A stretch of DNA of 64,000 nucleotides from VXNE01 sp965261535 (GCA_965261535.1 OZ253469.1:558001-622000), one strand, 5' to 3'. Positions 8,401-16,878 are shown, numbered from the stretch's first letter. Notes: generated from the sequence alone by a model not told the origin. Numbers and translations: made by a program.

Positions 8401-8580
8401 GGCCAGCCGGTTGAGCGCTTCCGCCACGTCCAACGACGGTATGTCGATGTCGTAGCGTGGCTCAACGCTCGTGGCGCCCCAGGCCCAGGAACAGCCGATG
8501 ACCAAGAAGGCCACCAGCATGCCATCCCGAACCGTTGGCTTCCGCCCCCTCCTGCCGGATATCCCCAAGTACCGTCTCAC
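5428..8580 (-). CDS. TonB-dependent receptor with STN signalling domain
   Basis: 1050 residues. An N-terminal signal (MLVAFLVIGCSWAWGA) and an STN domain (residues 43-115: DIDIPSLDVAEALNRLAEQT and GRYTLTQAVEALLRGTG) mark a transducer that contacts a FecR anti-sigma factor. The plug (LEVMTVTGSRLRTGPAASPV, then VTVITRADIDARGLTNIEDI) and a 22-strand-type barrel ending in FVDFVMELAW follow. Between STN and plug sits a second, complete-looking signal peptide (RKPLLRRIGATLAAVLV, then ASSGFAA) preceded by an ATG at 8196 with GGAG nine bases upstream. The molecule therefore looks like an STN unit fused in frame to a whole receptor. The GTG at 8580 is used because it gives the first signal its basic n-region. 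FecR and FecI lie just upstream. The substrate is unknown. Confidence 0.9.
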   Translation of the reverse strand: MRRYLGISGRRGRKPTVRDGMLVAFLVIGCSWAWGATSVEPRYDIDIPSLDVAEALNRLAEQTDTIVLFPYDLAEGRQANEIVGRYTLTQAVEALLRGTGIEGGLSDKRVLQISLAETGEPDNTENTPMQESDIERKPLLRRIGATLAAVLVASSGFAADEASETDQDEDEARELEVMTVTGSRLRTGPAASPVTVITRADIDARGLTNIEDIVRYLPQNFSTITNGGSYDNRSPRFQIGSVTINLRGLGEGSTLVLVNGRRLAASPSENGTFTDVSTLPFSAIERVEVMTDGASAVYGSDAVGGVVNFIMKKDYRGSETSVRYEDSSSGGHRRVVEQTLGVSWNSGNVTASVSYREDDPVFARDAGLDTDGDYREQGGRLYPNTFGQPGNILRFGLPSIAPPNTTYGILPAGDGTNFSPDDVIWVSNEEVATQSGNFNLLQKGLSANSNGEAIPASEHLSAYLNLTQEIGENLTLSLSGTYARQDSVQEAVGASFSGPVPASNYYNPFGEAVYMSYRFEREIADGKLAGFARTTDLDRVNLGTSLTWETPIEGWTAVFSANHGKDNPYGGYPGSFNYRGAAFQAALASSDPAEAINPFGDGTVQRATLAEFSEYATRGAREGRQNVIGLSLSGPLLELAGGLVELAVGAETRTDTLDFDSFLLNPFTFRVPDAPEIVPESENRAWFLELSAPLVGDANSRPGIHRLTLYAAGRYDEFGIEGPFEGILQPASTREFDDFVTKLGVVYFPVESLKLRATWGQAFLAATLPELFGPVNTYTFFRFLDPLNPVENGGPFASIFPTTVLGGNPDLQPQTSETTTLGFEYTPADMPGLHLSLTWSKTDFEHLIGSLSSAFGWPPVYAFENWEQFPEQVRRDANGVLTYLSLQSINLSNRASEAVDFDARYAFDTSMGDFAVGVLGTNTLKLETVSGPGIDPVAQEGTNQGPVELKGSAYVDWSLGPWGANLTINRAGSYKNITTGVSRTDVDGYTTVDLQGTFARPQSPWRVTAGVQNVFDADFPFFDGYYGVDSAHVDFRRRVAFVDFVMELAW

Positions 8581-8710
8581 CTGTCAAACGGCCTCGTCAC
8601 TTATATGACTAACGGGGGGATGCAACCCGCAACGGGATTTGCGATGGCTCGGCAATCGCGGCGTAGCTTGCGGCAAATCCAGAGGGCCGAACGAACGGGT
8701 CAGCGGGATA

Positions 8711-8722
8711 TTGTCCGGACAA
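8711..8722. promoter_or_regulatory. 12-bp palindrome between fecR-like and receptor genes
   Basis: TTGTCCGGACAA is a perfect palindrome in the 171-base gap that separates FecR from the receptor. It could be a regulator site for a separate receptor promoter or a small attenuating hairpin. GTCA-CTTATA-TGAC, nearer the receptor start at about 8597-8610, is a second short inverted repeat in the same gap. Confidence 0.25.
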
Positions 8723-8751
8723 CCGCGATCCGCCACCCGAGCCATTGCGCG

Positions 8752-9843
8752 CTATCTGTCCGCGTTGATCTCGATGCGATCCTGGCCAATGCGGGTGACA
8801 CGCAGGCCGAAGTTGGTCTCGAGGGCGGCGATCATGCCGTCGGTTTCGCCTACCGCGATCCGCCCGCCGATCCGGATGGCTCTCACCTCGGGATCCGGGA
8901 TATCGACCGTGACCGTCGTGTAGCGGCTGATTTCCGCCACCACCTGCTCGAGGGGATCGCCGGCGAATGTCAACAGACCGTCCCGCCAGCCGAGTTTCTT
9001 CTCGATATCGATCGGTTCAACCGTTCGGATCTCGTCGATCGCACCGGCGCGTTCTCCGGACCGCCGGATCGTCGTCTGCTGACCGACCCGCAAGGTACCG
9101 AGCACTTGCAGCGCGTCCACCGCAGGTTCGTCGCCAATGAGGCCCGCGGGTTGCCGTCCGTTGCCGGTCGTCGCGATCTCGACGCTTCCCTCGGTCACCA
9201 GCACATCCACGTCGCCGTCCCTGATGTGCACTGCGAAGGCGGTTCCCGTCGCCTGGATGCGACCGTCGCCGGCGTAGACCCGGAACGGCCGTTCCCCGTT
9301 CGGCGCCACCGTGAAGTGAGCTTCGCCCGCCTGCAGGCGGGTGTCCCGGTAACGCTCGCCGTACTCCACCGACAGCCGGGTGTTGGTGTTCAGGCGGGCG
9401 ACCGAACCGTCCGCCAGGGTGATTGTCCGCTGCTGGCCGATGGCAGTCGCATAGTGCCCGTCGCCGCTACTGCTGGTACCGATGGAAGGGTCGTTGGCGA
9501 TCAGGACCGCGATCGCCGCGACCAACGCGGCAGCGGCGAGACCGGCGACCATCGAAACCGGGCCGACGGGGAGCCGACGCCTACCTTCCGCGCGTGTGCG
9601 CCGGCTCTCGCTTGCGGGCTCGTCCAGCGGAATGGCCAACTCGGTCAAGACGTTGGCCCTGCCCCAGAACCGCACCAGGCTGCGAAGCTCCTTGCGGTGC
9701 GCCGGGCTGAGAGCGAGCCATGCGTTGAGTTCCTCGCGCTCCTCGGCAGACAACGCTTCGTCGCCGTCGAGCCTGATCAGCCACGCGCCTGCCTCCGCCT
9801 CGACGGTGCGTCGGTCGGGGAATTTGAGAAGGGTCGGTTTCAT
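8752..9843 (-). CDS. FecR-type anti-sigma factor
   Basis: 363 residues in the inner membrane. The cytoplasmic N-terminal part carries the FecR_N pattern (AEAGAWLIRLDGDEALSAEE, then LNAWLALSPAHRKEL) that holds the sigma factor. A single transmembrane helix follows at about 95-118 (VAGLAAAALVAAIAVLI). The periplasmic FecR domain contains TITLADGSVARLNTNTRL, the QAGEAHF strand and ATGTAFAVHI. The C-terminal part (PLEQVVAEISRYTTVTVDIP) resembles an STN fold and should meet the STN domain of the receptor encoded downstream. The start ATG overlaps the sigma-factor stop (ATGA at 9840-9843), so the two are translationally coupled. Confidence 0.9.
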   Translation of the reverse strand: MKPTLLKFPDRRTVEAEAGAWLIRLDGDEALSAEEREELNAWLALSPAHRKELRSLVRFWGRANVLTELAIPLDEPASESRRTRAEGRRRLPVGPVSMVAGLAAAALVAAIAVLIANDPSIGTSSSGDGHYATAIGQQRTITLADGSVARLNTNTRLSVEYGERYRDTRLQAGEAHFTVAPNGERPFRVYAGDGRIQATGTAFAVHIRDGDVDVLVTEGSVEIATTGNGRQPAGLIGDEPAVDALQVLGTLRVGQQTTIRRSGERAGAIDEIRTVEPIDIEKKLGWRDGLLTFAGDPLEQVVAEISRYTTVTVDIPDPEVRAIRIGGRIAVGETDGMIAALETNFGLRVTRIGQDRIEINADR

Positions 9844-10439
9844 CGTCTACGGTCTTGCCGGACCATCGAACCGAACGCGGAGCGTGACTTCGCAGCGGCA
9901 CCTTCGCGTCGCGCCACGTATGCCCGACAGGCAAGCACGCCCTTCCGCATGTATTTCTCCACCGAACTGACGGACAAGGACACTCGTTCGGCTATCTCCT
10001 TGTGTGACAGCCCGTAGACTTTGCGCAAGATGTACACCTGCTTGCATTTCTCCGGCAAGTGGGCGACGGCCTCGCAGTGCAGGCCCAAGGACTCCTCGGC
10101 TTCGACCTCCGCCTCAAGGGGAGTCTCTCCCTTTAAGACTACGGCCGGGTCCAAATCATCAATCAAATCGGTCATCTGGCGCGATTTTTGGGTCAGCTTC
10201 GTGAGCGCCAGGTTCCTCGCCGACCGGAACAGGTAGGCTTCCGGCCGGTCGATCGCCCTGCTCTGCTCGGCGACATAGGCGCGCAGGTACGCCTCCTGGG
10301 CGATGTCCTCGATGTCCTGTCGTTGCGTTAGGAGACGACCGAGAAAGGTCTTGATCGAGACGTTGTTCTCGACAAAAGCACGGGTGACTGCCGACAACGC
10401 CTTGGCCTTGCCCGACCCGGTTTCGCTGGACTCCGCCAT
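9840..10439 (-). CDS. ECF sigma factor, FecI type
   Basis: 199 residues from the ATG at 10439, which has GAGGG five bases upstream; further in-frame starts at 10493 and 10511 would add 18-24 residues without family similarity. Region 2 is FLGRLLTQRQDIEDIAQEAY with ARNLALTKL, and region 4 is HLPEKCKQVYILRKVYGLSH with KEIAERVSLSVSSVEKYMRK, a typical helix-turn-helix. It should direct RNA polymerase to the receptor operon when released by the FecR protein encoded directly behind it. The last codons overlap the FecR start. Confidence 0.9.
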   Translation of the reverse strand: MAESSETGSGKAKALSAVTRAFVENNVSIKTFLGRLLTQRQDIEDIAQEAYLRAYVAEQSRAIDRPEAYLFRSARNLALTKLTQKSRQMTDLIDDLDPAVVLKGETPLEAEVEAEESLGLHCEAVAHLPEKCKQVYILRKVYGLSHKEIAERVSLSVSSVEKYMRKGVLACRAYVARREGAAAKSRSAFGSMVRQDRRR

Positions 10440-10638
10440 GCCAACCCTCGGTGGTCCTCCCGCTCCGAATCCGACTTCCACGGAAGGCGCCATTATGACA
10501 GCCCGCCGCATCGGCTGCAGCCCGTGGCGCCTTTGCCAAGCCGCTATCGCTGCGGTGACCGGAGCGCGGCGAGGCTTATCGGCGGATCGTCGCGGCTAGC
10601 ATAACGACCTGAAGCAATACACCTCAAGAAAGTTCCGC

Positions 10639-10665
10639 GCGCCGGAGGCCTTGTGTCTCCGGCGC
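10639..10665 (-). terminator. Stem-loop after the second STN receptor
   Basis: GCGCCGGAG and CTCCGGCGC form a perfect 9-bp stem around a 9-base loop, about 45 bases past the stop of the receptor that ends at 10708. On the minus strand it is followed by GCGGAACTTTCTT, a weak T-rich tail, so it is a plausible factor-independent terminator. Confidence 0.5.
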
Positions 10666-10707
10666 CGCGCGAAACCCGCTCTTGATCGCGTCCCGCCAGG
10701 GACCGCG

Positions 10708-13700
10708 CTAGAACTGCATCTTCAAACCCAGGGTAAAGGTACGGCCCCGGGGATCATCGAACTTGGCGTTAACTACGGCATCATTAAGGTAGTCGCCACC
10801 AACGGCACTGAACTCCCTATGCTCCGCAAGATCATCAAACAGGTTGGTAATCCGCAGGCTCAGGACCGAATTGGACAACAGGCCGAACCGCTCGCCGAGT
10901 TGATATTGAGCGCTCAGATTCACGTACAGCGGTTCATCGTGCGTCACCTTGATTTTGTCCCCGGGGAGGTACCATACCTCATGGCTTGTACTCACCGCAG
11001 ATGTGTAAACAGCGCCCAGCCAGGCCGACCAGCGCTGATCGGCGGATTCGAACCCGACACTCAGCGTACTGCGGTATTCGGGCACCAAAGCCCAGATACG
11101 GCGAAAGGCTTCGACATCGCCGACATAATCGTATGGCTCACTGCCATCTCCGATGTCCTTGTAGAACGAGTCTGTCTGGGTTGTCAGCGCGTCGATGCTC
11201 CATCTACCCCAATCTGTTGACCAATCGTAGCGGACTTGAAGGTCCAGCCCTTCGTTGTTCCATGCGGCGGCGTTGACCGATCTGCGATCCGCGTAGTATG
11301 CGCCGTTGCCACTGGGATCAGGGAAAATGAAGGCATACGCTTCGGCCGGGTCCACGCCAACATAGTGAGGAACGTCACCGCGATTGCTTGCCCCGACAAT
11401 CTTGTTCGTGTAGTCCACCGATCTCCAGGTCAGGTCTATCGACAGTCCCGGTATGGCCTCAGGCGTCAGTTCGACACCCGCCGAAATGCTCTCCCCTTCT
11501 TCAGGCAGCAGATTCGGGTTCCCTCCGAATACAAGGTGAGAGAAGTAGATGAACGACTCCCCAGGCGTCGTCGCCAACGAGCCGTCGGGATTCTGCCGTC
11601 TGGTCGGATCGCCGAGACAAACGCCCCCCGGCTCCAGTTCATCCCACTCTGGTTTTAGGTAATTGCAACGCCAATCCTGCCCGATCCAGAAATTATTGGG
11701 ATCTTCCAACCCATCCCGGGCGGTTGGGATGATGTACGAGGTCGAAAGGTTGGAATGCAGTCTGACCGAGCCGATCGGGCGCCAGACCGCGCCTATCGAC
11801 CAGGTGGTGTCGGAATCATAATTGTCGTAGTCATCCCACCTTACCGCCGCGGACAGATCCAGCGATTCCAGAATAGGCGCCGCGAACTCGGCAAAGAGCC
11901 CGATGTTGTCATTTACGAATTCGTTGTCCCAAACGCCGAATCGGATCCCCAAACTTGGCTCCTCGGTCCAATAACTGCCATCGTTGCTGTTGTGACCATA
12001 GGAATTCTGCTTGTTGTCGGTCTTCAACCCCGTCGAGCGCCAGGCAGCGCCCACCACGAACTGCGCATTGCCTCCCGGCAAGCTCAGCCAGGAGCCTGAC
12101 AGCGTCGCTTCGGCCCAGTCGGTGGTATTGGTCCAACCGCTTGACAAATCCTGGCCCCAGAACTCCCTGAAGGCCCCCACTCCTATGAACTCAACATAGT
12201 CAGGACGGACGGATGCCAATTCCCACGCCCGATACTGATCCGCCAGATTGGGCGGTAATTCAGGATCGTAGGATGCATACAAGTTACCCGTGTGCCGATT
12301 GTCACTTCGATCATTGGTAGTGCCGGCGCCAAACGCCCACTCCATGCCCAACACGGAACCGGTCAGATCGAAATTCAAGCGAAAAACTTCCTGTGTTGCG
12401 ATGGAGTCCCTATCGATCCCCGGCACCGACCAATACATGAACGCATTGTCACCGTCGGGCCCCGGAAAAAGGAAGTGGGCAAAGTCTGCGTCCCCCTGAT
12501 CCGTCGTTGTGATGCGATCCATATAGTAGGCTTCCGCAGCCAGGCGCGTGGCGCCGAAATCATGATCGAAGCCCAGCATCGCGCTGATCCGGTCCTGCTC
12601 CGGCAAGAGCGACGCGTTGTCCATCGTCGACTCCTGCCCGGTCAAATCGCCGCGAAAAGATCTCACCTTGATTGCAAGGGAGCCATCGGGTTGCAGTTCC
12701 GACAAATAGATATCCGCTACCCCGGGGGAACTGGTCGTTATGCCGGCTGGAAGTTGACTCGGCCGGTAGAGCGTTCCCTGGTACTCGTAGACGTTGCGTG
12801 AGCCCCGGATACAACCCTTCTTGCAATAGGCGTTCGAATCGTATTTGGCCGGGCGGTCCCTGCCGTAGAGGTGGCTGTGGCTGCTGGCCTGCACGTTGCC
12901 TCGCCACCGGGTTTCACCCCACAACCACGAACCGGAGAGCGTCAGCGCGCTCTCGTCGAATCCGCCCCGGCCCGGCACCGAGTGCATCACGTCCAGCTCG
13001 GCACCCTCATAGTCCTTGCGGGTAATGATGTTCACCACGCCGCCCACCGCATCGGAGCCATAGATGGCGGACGCGCCATCCAGCATGATTTCCACCCGTT
13101 CAATGGAGGCGGTCGGGATACCGGAGATATCCGTTACCCCACCGGTGAGACCCGAGGAGCCGATCCTCTTTCCGTCCACCAGCACCAGGGTCGCGCCATC
13201 CCCCAGACCTCTCAAGTTGATCGCCGATGCGCCGCTCAAATTGATTGCACCATTGAAATGTTGCCCCCCGAGCCTTGCATAAGACGCGGTTGAACTCGCC
13301 GCCAGTTGATTTTGCGGCAGCGCCCGCAACGCCTTGTCGAGGCTGACTTCGCCCGTGGACCGAAGCATGCCTTCATCCATAGTCACCAGGTTGGCCGCGA
13401 TCTGGCTGGGCGTGCGTTCCAGACGCGTTCCGGTGACGACGATTTCCTCGACGGCGTCCTCAGGCTCGGCATCCGCGGTTTCGGCGGTGGCGCCGTCGTT
13501 GTCCTCGTCCGGCTCGGGTTGACTCGATGTGGACTGTTCCTCCTGGTGGCGAACCTGCGCCAGAAGGATCGGCTCGGACGCGGGCCGGGAGTCCTCCGTC
13601 AAGTTGCCTGACCGCGCTTTGCCGGTGGAAGCCGCAGCACGGATCACGACAGTCTCTTCATTGACGAACTGGTACTCGAGACCGGTGCCTCTCACCAACG

Positions 13701-13947
13701 CATCGAGCGCGGCTCGCGGCTCGTCGACACTCGCGACTCCCTGGGATACCTTGCCTTGCGCCAACTCGGCCGCGTAGCCAATCTGCAGTCCTGTCTGCTG
13801 CGAGAAGTCAAGCAGGGCGAGCGAAAGCGCCTGCTCCTTGATCGTCAGTGACGCGTCGTTGGTGCCTGCCTCGGCAACGGCCGATTGCGCGCCGAACAGG
13901 CAGACGATCGCAGCGACGGAAACGAAACGGGAACACGGAAAGTTCAT
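10708..13947 (-). CDS. TonB-dependent receptor with STN domain (second unit)
   Basis: 1079 residues. A signal peptide (FVSVAAIVCLFGAQSAVAEA) leads into an STN domain at 33-107 (TIKEQALSLALLDFSQQTGL; VDEPRAALDALVRGTGLEYQ). An acidic linker of about 55 residues comes next, then the TonB box/plug start EEIVVTGTRLERTPSQIAAN. The plug motifs LRGLGDGATLVLVDGKR and ASAIYGSDAVGGVVNIITRK are intact, and the barrel ends GRTFTLGLKMQF. The loop region holds a paired-cysteine segment (NAYCKKGCIRG) and two more cysteines near WRCNYLKPEW...GVCLGD, suggesting disulfide-braced outer loops. The ATG at 13947 is preceded by AGAGGG seven bases upstream. FecR and FecI of this unit lie directly upstream. The substrate is unknown. 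Confidence 0.9.
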   Translation of the reverse strand: MNFPCSRFVSVAAIVCLFGAQSAVAEAGTNDASLTIKEQALSLALLDFSQQTGLQIGYAAELAQGKVSQGVASVDEPRAALDALVRGTGLEYQFVNEETVVIRAAASTGKARSGNLTEDSRPASEPILLAQVRHQEEQSTSSQPEPDEDNDGATAETADAEPEDAVEEIVVTGTRLERTPSQIAANLVTMDEGMLRSTGEVSLDKALRALPQNQLAASSTASYARLGGQHFNGAINLSGASAINLRGLGDGATLVLVDGKRIGSSGLTGGVTDISGIPTASIERVEIMLDGASAIYGSDAVGGVVNIITRKDYEGAELDVMHSVPGRGGFDESALTLSGSWLWGETRWRGNVQASSHSHLYGRDRPAKYDSNAYCKKGCIRGSRNVYEYQGTLYRPSQLPAGITTSSPGVADIYLSELQPDGSLAIKVRSFRGDLTGQESTMDNASLLPEQDRISAMLGFDHDFGATRLAAEAYYMDRITTTDQGDADFAHFLFPGPDGDNAFMYWSVPGIDRDSIATQEVFRLNFDLTGSVLGMEWAFGAGTTNDRSDNRHTGNLYASYDPELPPNLADQYRAWELASVRPDYVEFIGVGAFREFWGQDLSSGWTNTTDWAEATLSGSWLSLPGGNAQFVVGAAWRSTGLKTDNKQNSYGHNSNDGSYWTEEPSLGIRFGVWDNEFVNDNIGLFAEFAAPILESLDLSAAVRWDDYDNYDSDTTWSIGAVWRPIGSVRLHSNLSTSYIIPTARDGLEDPNNFWIGQDWRCNYLKPEWDELEPGGVCLGDPTRRQNPDGSLATTPGESFIYFSHLVFGGNPNLLPEEGESISAGVELTPEAIPGLSIDLTWRSVDYTNKIVGASNRGDVPHYVGVDPAEAYAFIFPDPSGNGAYYADRRSVNAAAWNNEGLDLQVRYDWSTDWGRWSIDALTTQTDSFYKDIGDGSEPYDYVGDVEAFRRIWALVPEYRSTLSVGFESADQRWSAWLGAVYTSAVSTSHEVWYLPGDKIKVTHDEPLYVNLSAQYQLGERFGLLSNSVLSLRITNLFDDLAEHREFSAVGGDYLNDAVVNAKFDDPRGRTFTLGLKMQF

Positions 13948-14044
13948 GCTGAGGCCCTCTCAACTGATTACGGGAAACGTCCCTTGGATACCAAGAGGCG
14001 AAGTTCGCGATTTTTGCTACCCGACTCTCGGGTTTCGTTGCCGA

Positions 14045-15172
14045 TCAATCGGCTTCGCGGGGAAAATGCAGCACGATGGTGCCGTCCGCACGCCGCACGG
14101 CTTCAACCAGATCGGCGGTGGACAGAAACAACGCAAAAGATTCGGGGTCATCCGCGTCGAAGGATCCGCTGATCGACCTATCGGCCAATTCGGAATCCCC
14201 GATTTCAATCTGACGGTCGCCGTACAGGTTGAACTCCGCGACAACGTCGGCAAGCGGTTGCGACTCGAAAATCAGACGGCGCTCGCGCCACGCGGTTGTG
14301 TCCTCGGTGTTCGCGTCAAGAACAACCACTTCGTGCGATTGCTCATCTACCCGCGCCTGTTCGCCCGCGTCAAGGCGAACCATCCCGTCCCGGTCCCGCA
14401 ATCCCCCAGGAACGGCTGCATCTCCGGCCAACGTCACCGCGACATCTGCGGACTGCAGGGCAGGCGATCCGGACCCGTCACGGGCATCGATCAACCGCAC
14501 GTCGACCGTTCCCTCGATCACCGTGACGTTGGTGGCCTCACCACGTCGGCGCACATTGAAGACCGTGCCCACCGCGCGAATCACGGCGAGGTCGGTCAGG
14601 ACGCGAAACGGGCGATCCGCATCCTCCCGGACCTCGAAGAGCACTTCGCCAGTCAGCAGCCTGACCATCCGATCGGTTTCGGTGTAGTCAACCTCTATCG
14701 ACGATTGCGTGTTCAGGACCACCACCGACCCGTCCGACAGTGGAAACGCGGCCTGCTCCCCCACTCCCGTGGTATGGACCAAGGGACCGGAGGTCAGGGC
14801 GAACCAGATCCCGGCCAGGCCCATGATCGCGACCGAGGCGGCGGCCGTCCAGACGGCGCGGCGACCTCTCCGACCGGTGGCGTCACGAGGCCCCTTGCCG
14901 GTGACCGGGCGCGCCGCATGGATTGCCACGACGTTGTGTTGATCGCCACGCTCCCGGGCCAGTGCGACCAACGCATCCACATCCATGCCCGACGCCGACT
15001 CGCGAATCTCGCTAGAGACCGCAGCCACCGACAGATATTCGAGCACATGCTCCGCCGAAGCCGCGAGCCAGGACGCAAACTCCTCGCGATCGGCGCCGGA
15101 GAATTCGGGCGCCTGGACACGCACGAACCATAGCGCGGCCTCATCGGTGATTCGATCAAGACGGCTACTCAT
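14045..15172 (-). CDS. FecR-type anti-sigma factor (second unit)
   Basis: 375 residues from the ATG at 15172 (MSSRLDRITDEAALWFVRVQ). A FecR_N segment (FASWLAASAEHVLEYLSVAA) leads to a transmembrane helix at about 115-135 (AASVAIMGLAGIWFALTS). The periplasmic part has FPLSDGSVVVLNTQSSIEVD, GEVLFEVREDADRPFRVLTD and AVGTVFNVRR, and a C-terminal STN-like end (PLADVVAEFNLYGDRQIEI). The start lies eight bases inside the sigma gene, so expression is coupled. It presumably keeps the sigma factor of 15165-15770 inactive until the STN receptor of 10708-13947 signals. Confidence 0.9.
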   Translation of the reverse strand: MSSRLDRITDEAALWFVRVQAPEFSGADREEFASWLAASAEHVLEYLSVAAVSSEIRESASGMDVDALVALARERGDQHNVVAIHAARPVTGKGPRDATGRRGRRAVWTAAASVAIMGLAGIWFALTSGPLVHTTGVGEQAAFPLSDGSVVVLNTQSSIEVDYTETDRMVRLLTGEVLFEVREDADRPFRVLTDLAVIRAVGTVFNVRRRGEATNVTVIEGTVDVRLIDARDGSGSPALQSADVAVTLAGDAAVPGGLRDRDGMVRLDAGEQARVDEQSHEVVVLDANTEDTTAWRERRLIFESQPLADVVAEFNLYGDRQIEIGDSELADRSISGSFDADDPESFALFLSTADLVEAVRRADGTIVLHFPREAD

Positions 15173-15770
15173 GGGACCCGTCGCGCTCCTGTTCCGCGAT
15201 TCTTCGCAGTCGCTTCCGGCAGTGCGCAATGCCGCTTGCCAGATACTTCTGCACCATTTGCCTGGACACGTTGATGCGTTCCGCGATTTCAGCCTGGGTC
15301 AGATCTTCGTGCCAGCGCAGCAACAGTGCTGCCTGGCACTTCGGCGACAATTCCGCCATTGCCCGCTCGATCAGTTCCCGGCGGCGCGCGAGCAGCGCCT
15401 GGTCAAAGGGCGACGGATCCCCGGACTGCAGTTGATCGACGTCAATGTCGGCGAAATCGTTCGGGCCATATCCGGCATAGAGTTCGTGGACGAGGTTGCG
15501 GGCGACGCGGTAGAGGTAGGCCTCGGGGTGCCGGATCAGATCCGAGCGCTTCACGCGCAGGATGCGCAAATACGCTTCCTGCGCCAGTTCCGCCGCATCG
15601 TTCTGGTTTGCCAGGCGCTTTCGCAGATACGCCTCCAGCCGATCGTGATGATCGGCAAACAGATGTGCGACGTTCGCCTTGGCCTTGGCCTTGGCCTGCT
15701 CCTCGGCTTTACTCGGCTTCACGGTACTGCTCTGGATGGCACTCCAACAACTATGACGCGAAACGGCCAA
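15165..15770 (-). CDS. ECF sigma factor, FecI type (second unit)
   Basis: 201 residues from a TTG at 15770; a GTG at 15722 (MKPSKAEEQAKAKAK) is an alternative that removes 16 residues. Region 2 reads YLRKRLANQNDAAELAQEAY with HPEAYLYRVARNLVHELYAG. Region 4 reads LSPKCQAALLLRWHEDLTQA with EIAERINVSRQMVQKYLASG. The N-terminal Lys-Ala alternation (AKAKAKAN) comes from a GGCCTT tandem repeat on the plus strand and may vary in length between strains. It is coupled to its FecR by an eight-base overlap. Confidence 0.88.
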   Translation of the reverse strand: MAVSRHSCWSAIQSSTVKPSKAEEQAKAKAKANVAHLFADHHDRLEAYLRKRLANQNDAAELAQEAYLRILRVKRSDLIRHPEAYLYRVARNLVHELYAGYGPNDFADIDVDQLQSGDPSPFDQALLARRRELIERAMAELSPKCQAALLLRWHEDLTQAEIAERINVSRQMVQKYLASGIAHCRKRLRRIAEQERDGSHE

Positions 15771-15857
15771 AAAATGCCACCCTGTCGTCCGGGTTATCCA
15801 CAGCGAAGATGGTCATTTCGCACGGCAACCTGCGGATCTGGGCACGGAACACGTGTT

Positions 15858-16622
15858 CTATCCGCTGGCAGGCATGCGCCAGAAAACACGGTCGGCCGTG
15901 AGCTCGCGATCCAATGTCGCTGCCGTCGGCGCGCCGCTCAGTTCAAATTCAGACAGAACCGTCTGTCCCTCGAGTCGCACGGCAGCAGAAGCTTCGGATC
16001 TAGTGGATACCTCCTTCCCGAAATAGGCTGATACGTACCCGTCGCCACCACCAAGGTACACAACATGGGTTTCCCGGGGATACGGATCGCCGGTCGGCCT
16101 GGCCTCTATGGCGATTCGGCCGTTGGGGAACTCCAGTTCGATCAACACGACTATTTCGCCGTTTTCTTCGGCGATTCTGAAGTCCTGCCGCGCCTCGATT
16201 ACCGGGTATCCGAGACTCGCGAGCAACGTTTGCGCCGGCCCGTTCGCGGCGGCCCGTCGCAAGGCAAACCAGCCGGCCGGGGGAATCCGGGTCAGCACGA
16301 TCCGGCTGCTGTCGCCCGACACCGGAACAGCGCTGTAAGCATAGGCAAGCGGTTGCGCATCGGAGCCTCCAGAAGGCTCGGGCACACAATGCAGCACATG
16401 GAGTTGCACGCGTCCGGTGCCGTCCGACTGTCGGATCCTGAGTCCCTCTCCAAGCCTCGCCTGAAGACGCTCCGGCGCCACGGCCCATTCCACGACCAGC
16501 CGGTCACAGGGCCAGGCAAGGCGGGAATCAAGCGCATTGATACCGTAGTCGCGCGTCGTGCCGCAACCCGCGGCGGCGAGGGCGGCCGAGCAATACAGAC
16601 ACACGATGTTGGAGATTTTCAC
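15858..16622 (-). CDS. Lipoprotein of unknown function
   Basis: 254 residues from the GTG at 16622, chosen because it yields a textbook lipoprotein signal MKISNIVCLYCSAALAAAGC with cleavage before the last Cys; an upstream ATG at 16673 would put 17 extra residues before it. The mature part has LDSRLAWPCDRLVVEWAVAP and VAPERLQARLGEGL, then TGRVQLHVLHCVP and ILTRIPP-like strands, a mostly beta pattern reminiscent of acetoacetate-decarboxylase-like folds, but I would not assign one. It lies behind the FecI unit in opposite order (ends 87 bases before the sigma gene start on the same strand), so it could be cotranscribed. Confidence 0.65.
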   Translation of the reverse strand: MKISNIVCLYCSAALAAAGCGTTRDYGINALDSRLAWPCDRLVVEWAVAPERLQARLGEGLRIRQSDGTGRVQLHVLHCVPEPSGGSDAQPLAYAYSAVPVSGDSSRIVLTRIPPAGWFALRRAAANGPAQTLLASLGYPVIEARQDFRIAEENGEIVVLIELEFPNGRIAIEARPTGDPYPRETHVVYLGGGDGYVSAYFGKEVSTRSEASAAVRLEGQTVLSEFELSGAPTAATLDRELTADRVFWRMPASG

Positions 16623-16786
16623 GTTCCGTATCTTATGCCACGACCATGATCGAGCGCGCGGGTTGTCATGCAAGGGCCGTTGCCCATCGCCCGCCCCCGC
16701 GCGCCGAACCGATCAGCGATGCCCCACAGTCGGCGCCTTCGGCCCCGGTTTTTCTTGCGAGGGGCAGGTGCGAAAGTTGCTGAAAG

Positions 16787-16837
16787 GAACTTCGGATCGT
16801 CGCGCCAAGGGGGCTTTGGGGTCTGCTGCATGACCCC
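16787..16837 (+). pseudogene. Remnant of a PIN-toxin C-terminus
   Basis: Seventeen codons read ELRIVAPRGLWGLLHDP, which lines up without gaps with EFQVISPRGFWDLLHNP at the C-terminus of the PIN toxin ending at 2715. The DNA also keeps GCCAAGGGGG and CTGCTGCAT in register. Upstream bases (GCGAGGGGC) may continue the match with frameshifts. No PIN catalytic residues or antitoxin gene remain, so this is the tail of a deleted toxin. Confidence 0.55.
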
Positions 16838-16878
16838 TGTATGACAGCCCAGGCACACCGTGATACGGTCCCGACAGG

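Noticed and set aside
8311..10017. 568-codon plus-strand frame
   Set aside because: Runs opposite FecR and FecI, which have full family motifs; a shadow frame.
15660..15710. GGCCTT tandem repeat resembling a microsatellite or CRISPR-like array
   Set aside because: Only three to four short units inside the sigma gene, encoding alternating Lys and Ala; no spacer structure.
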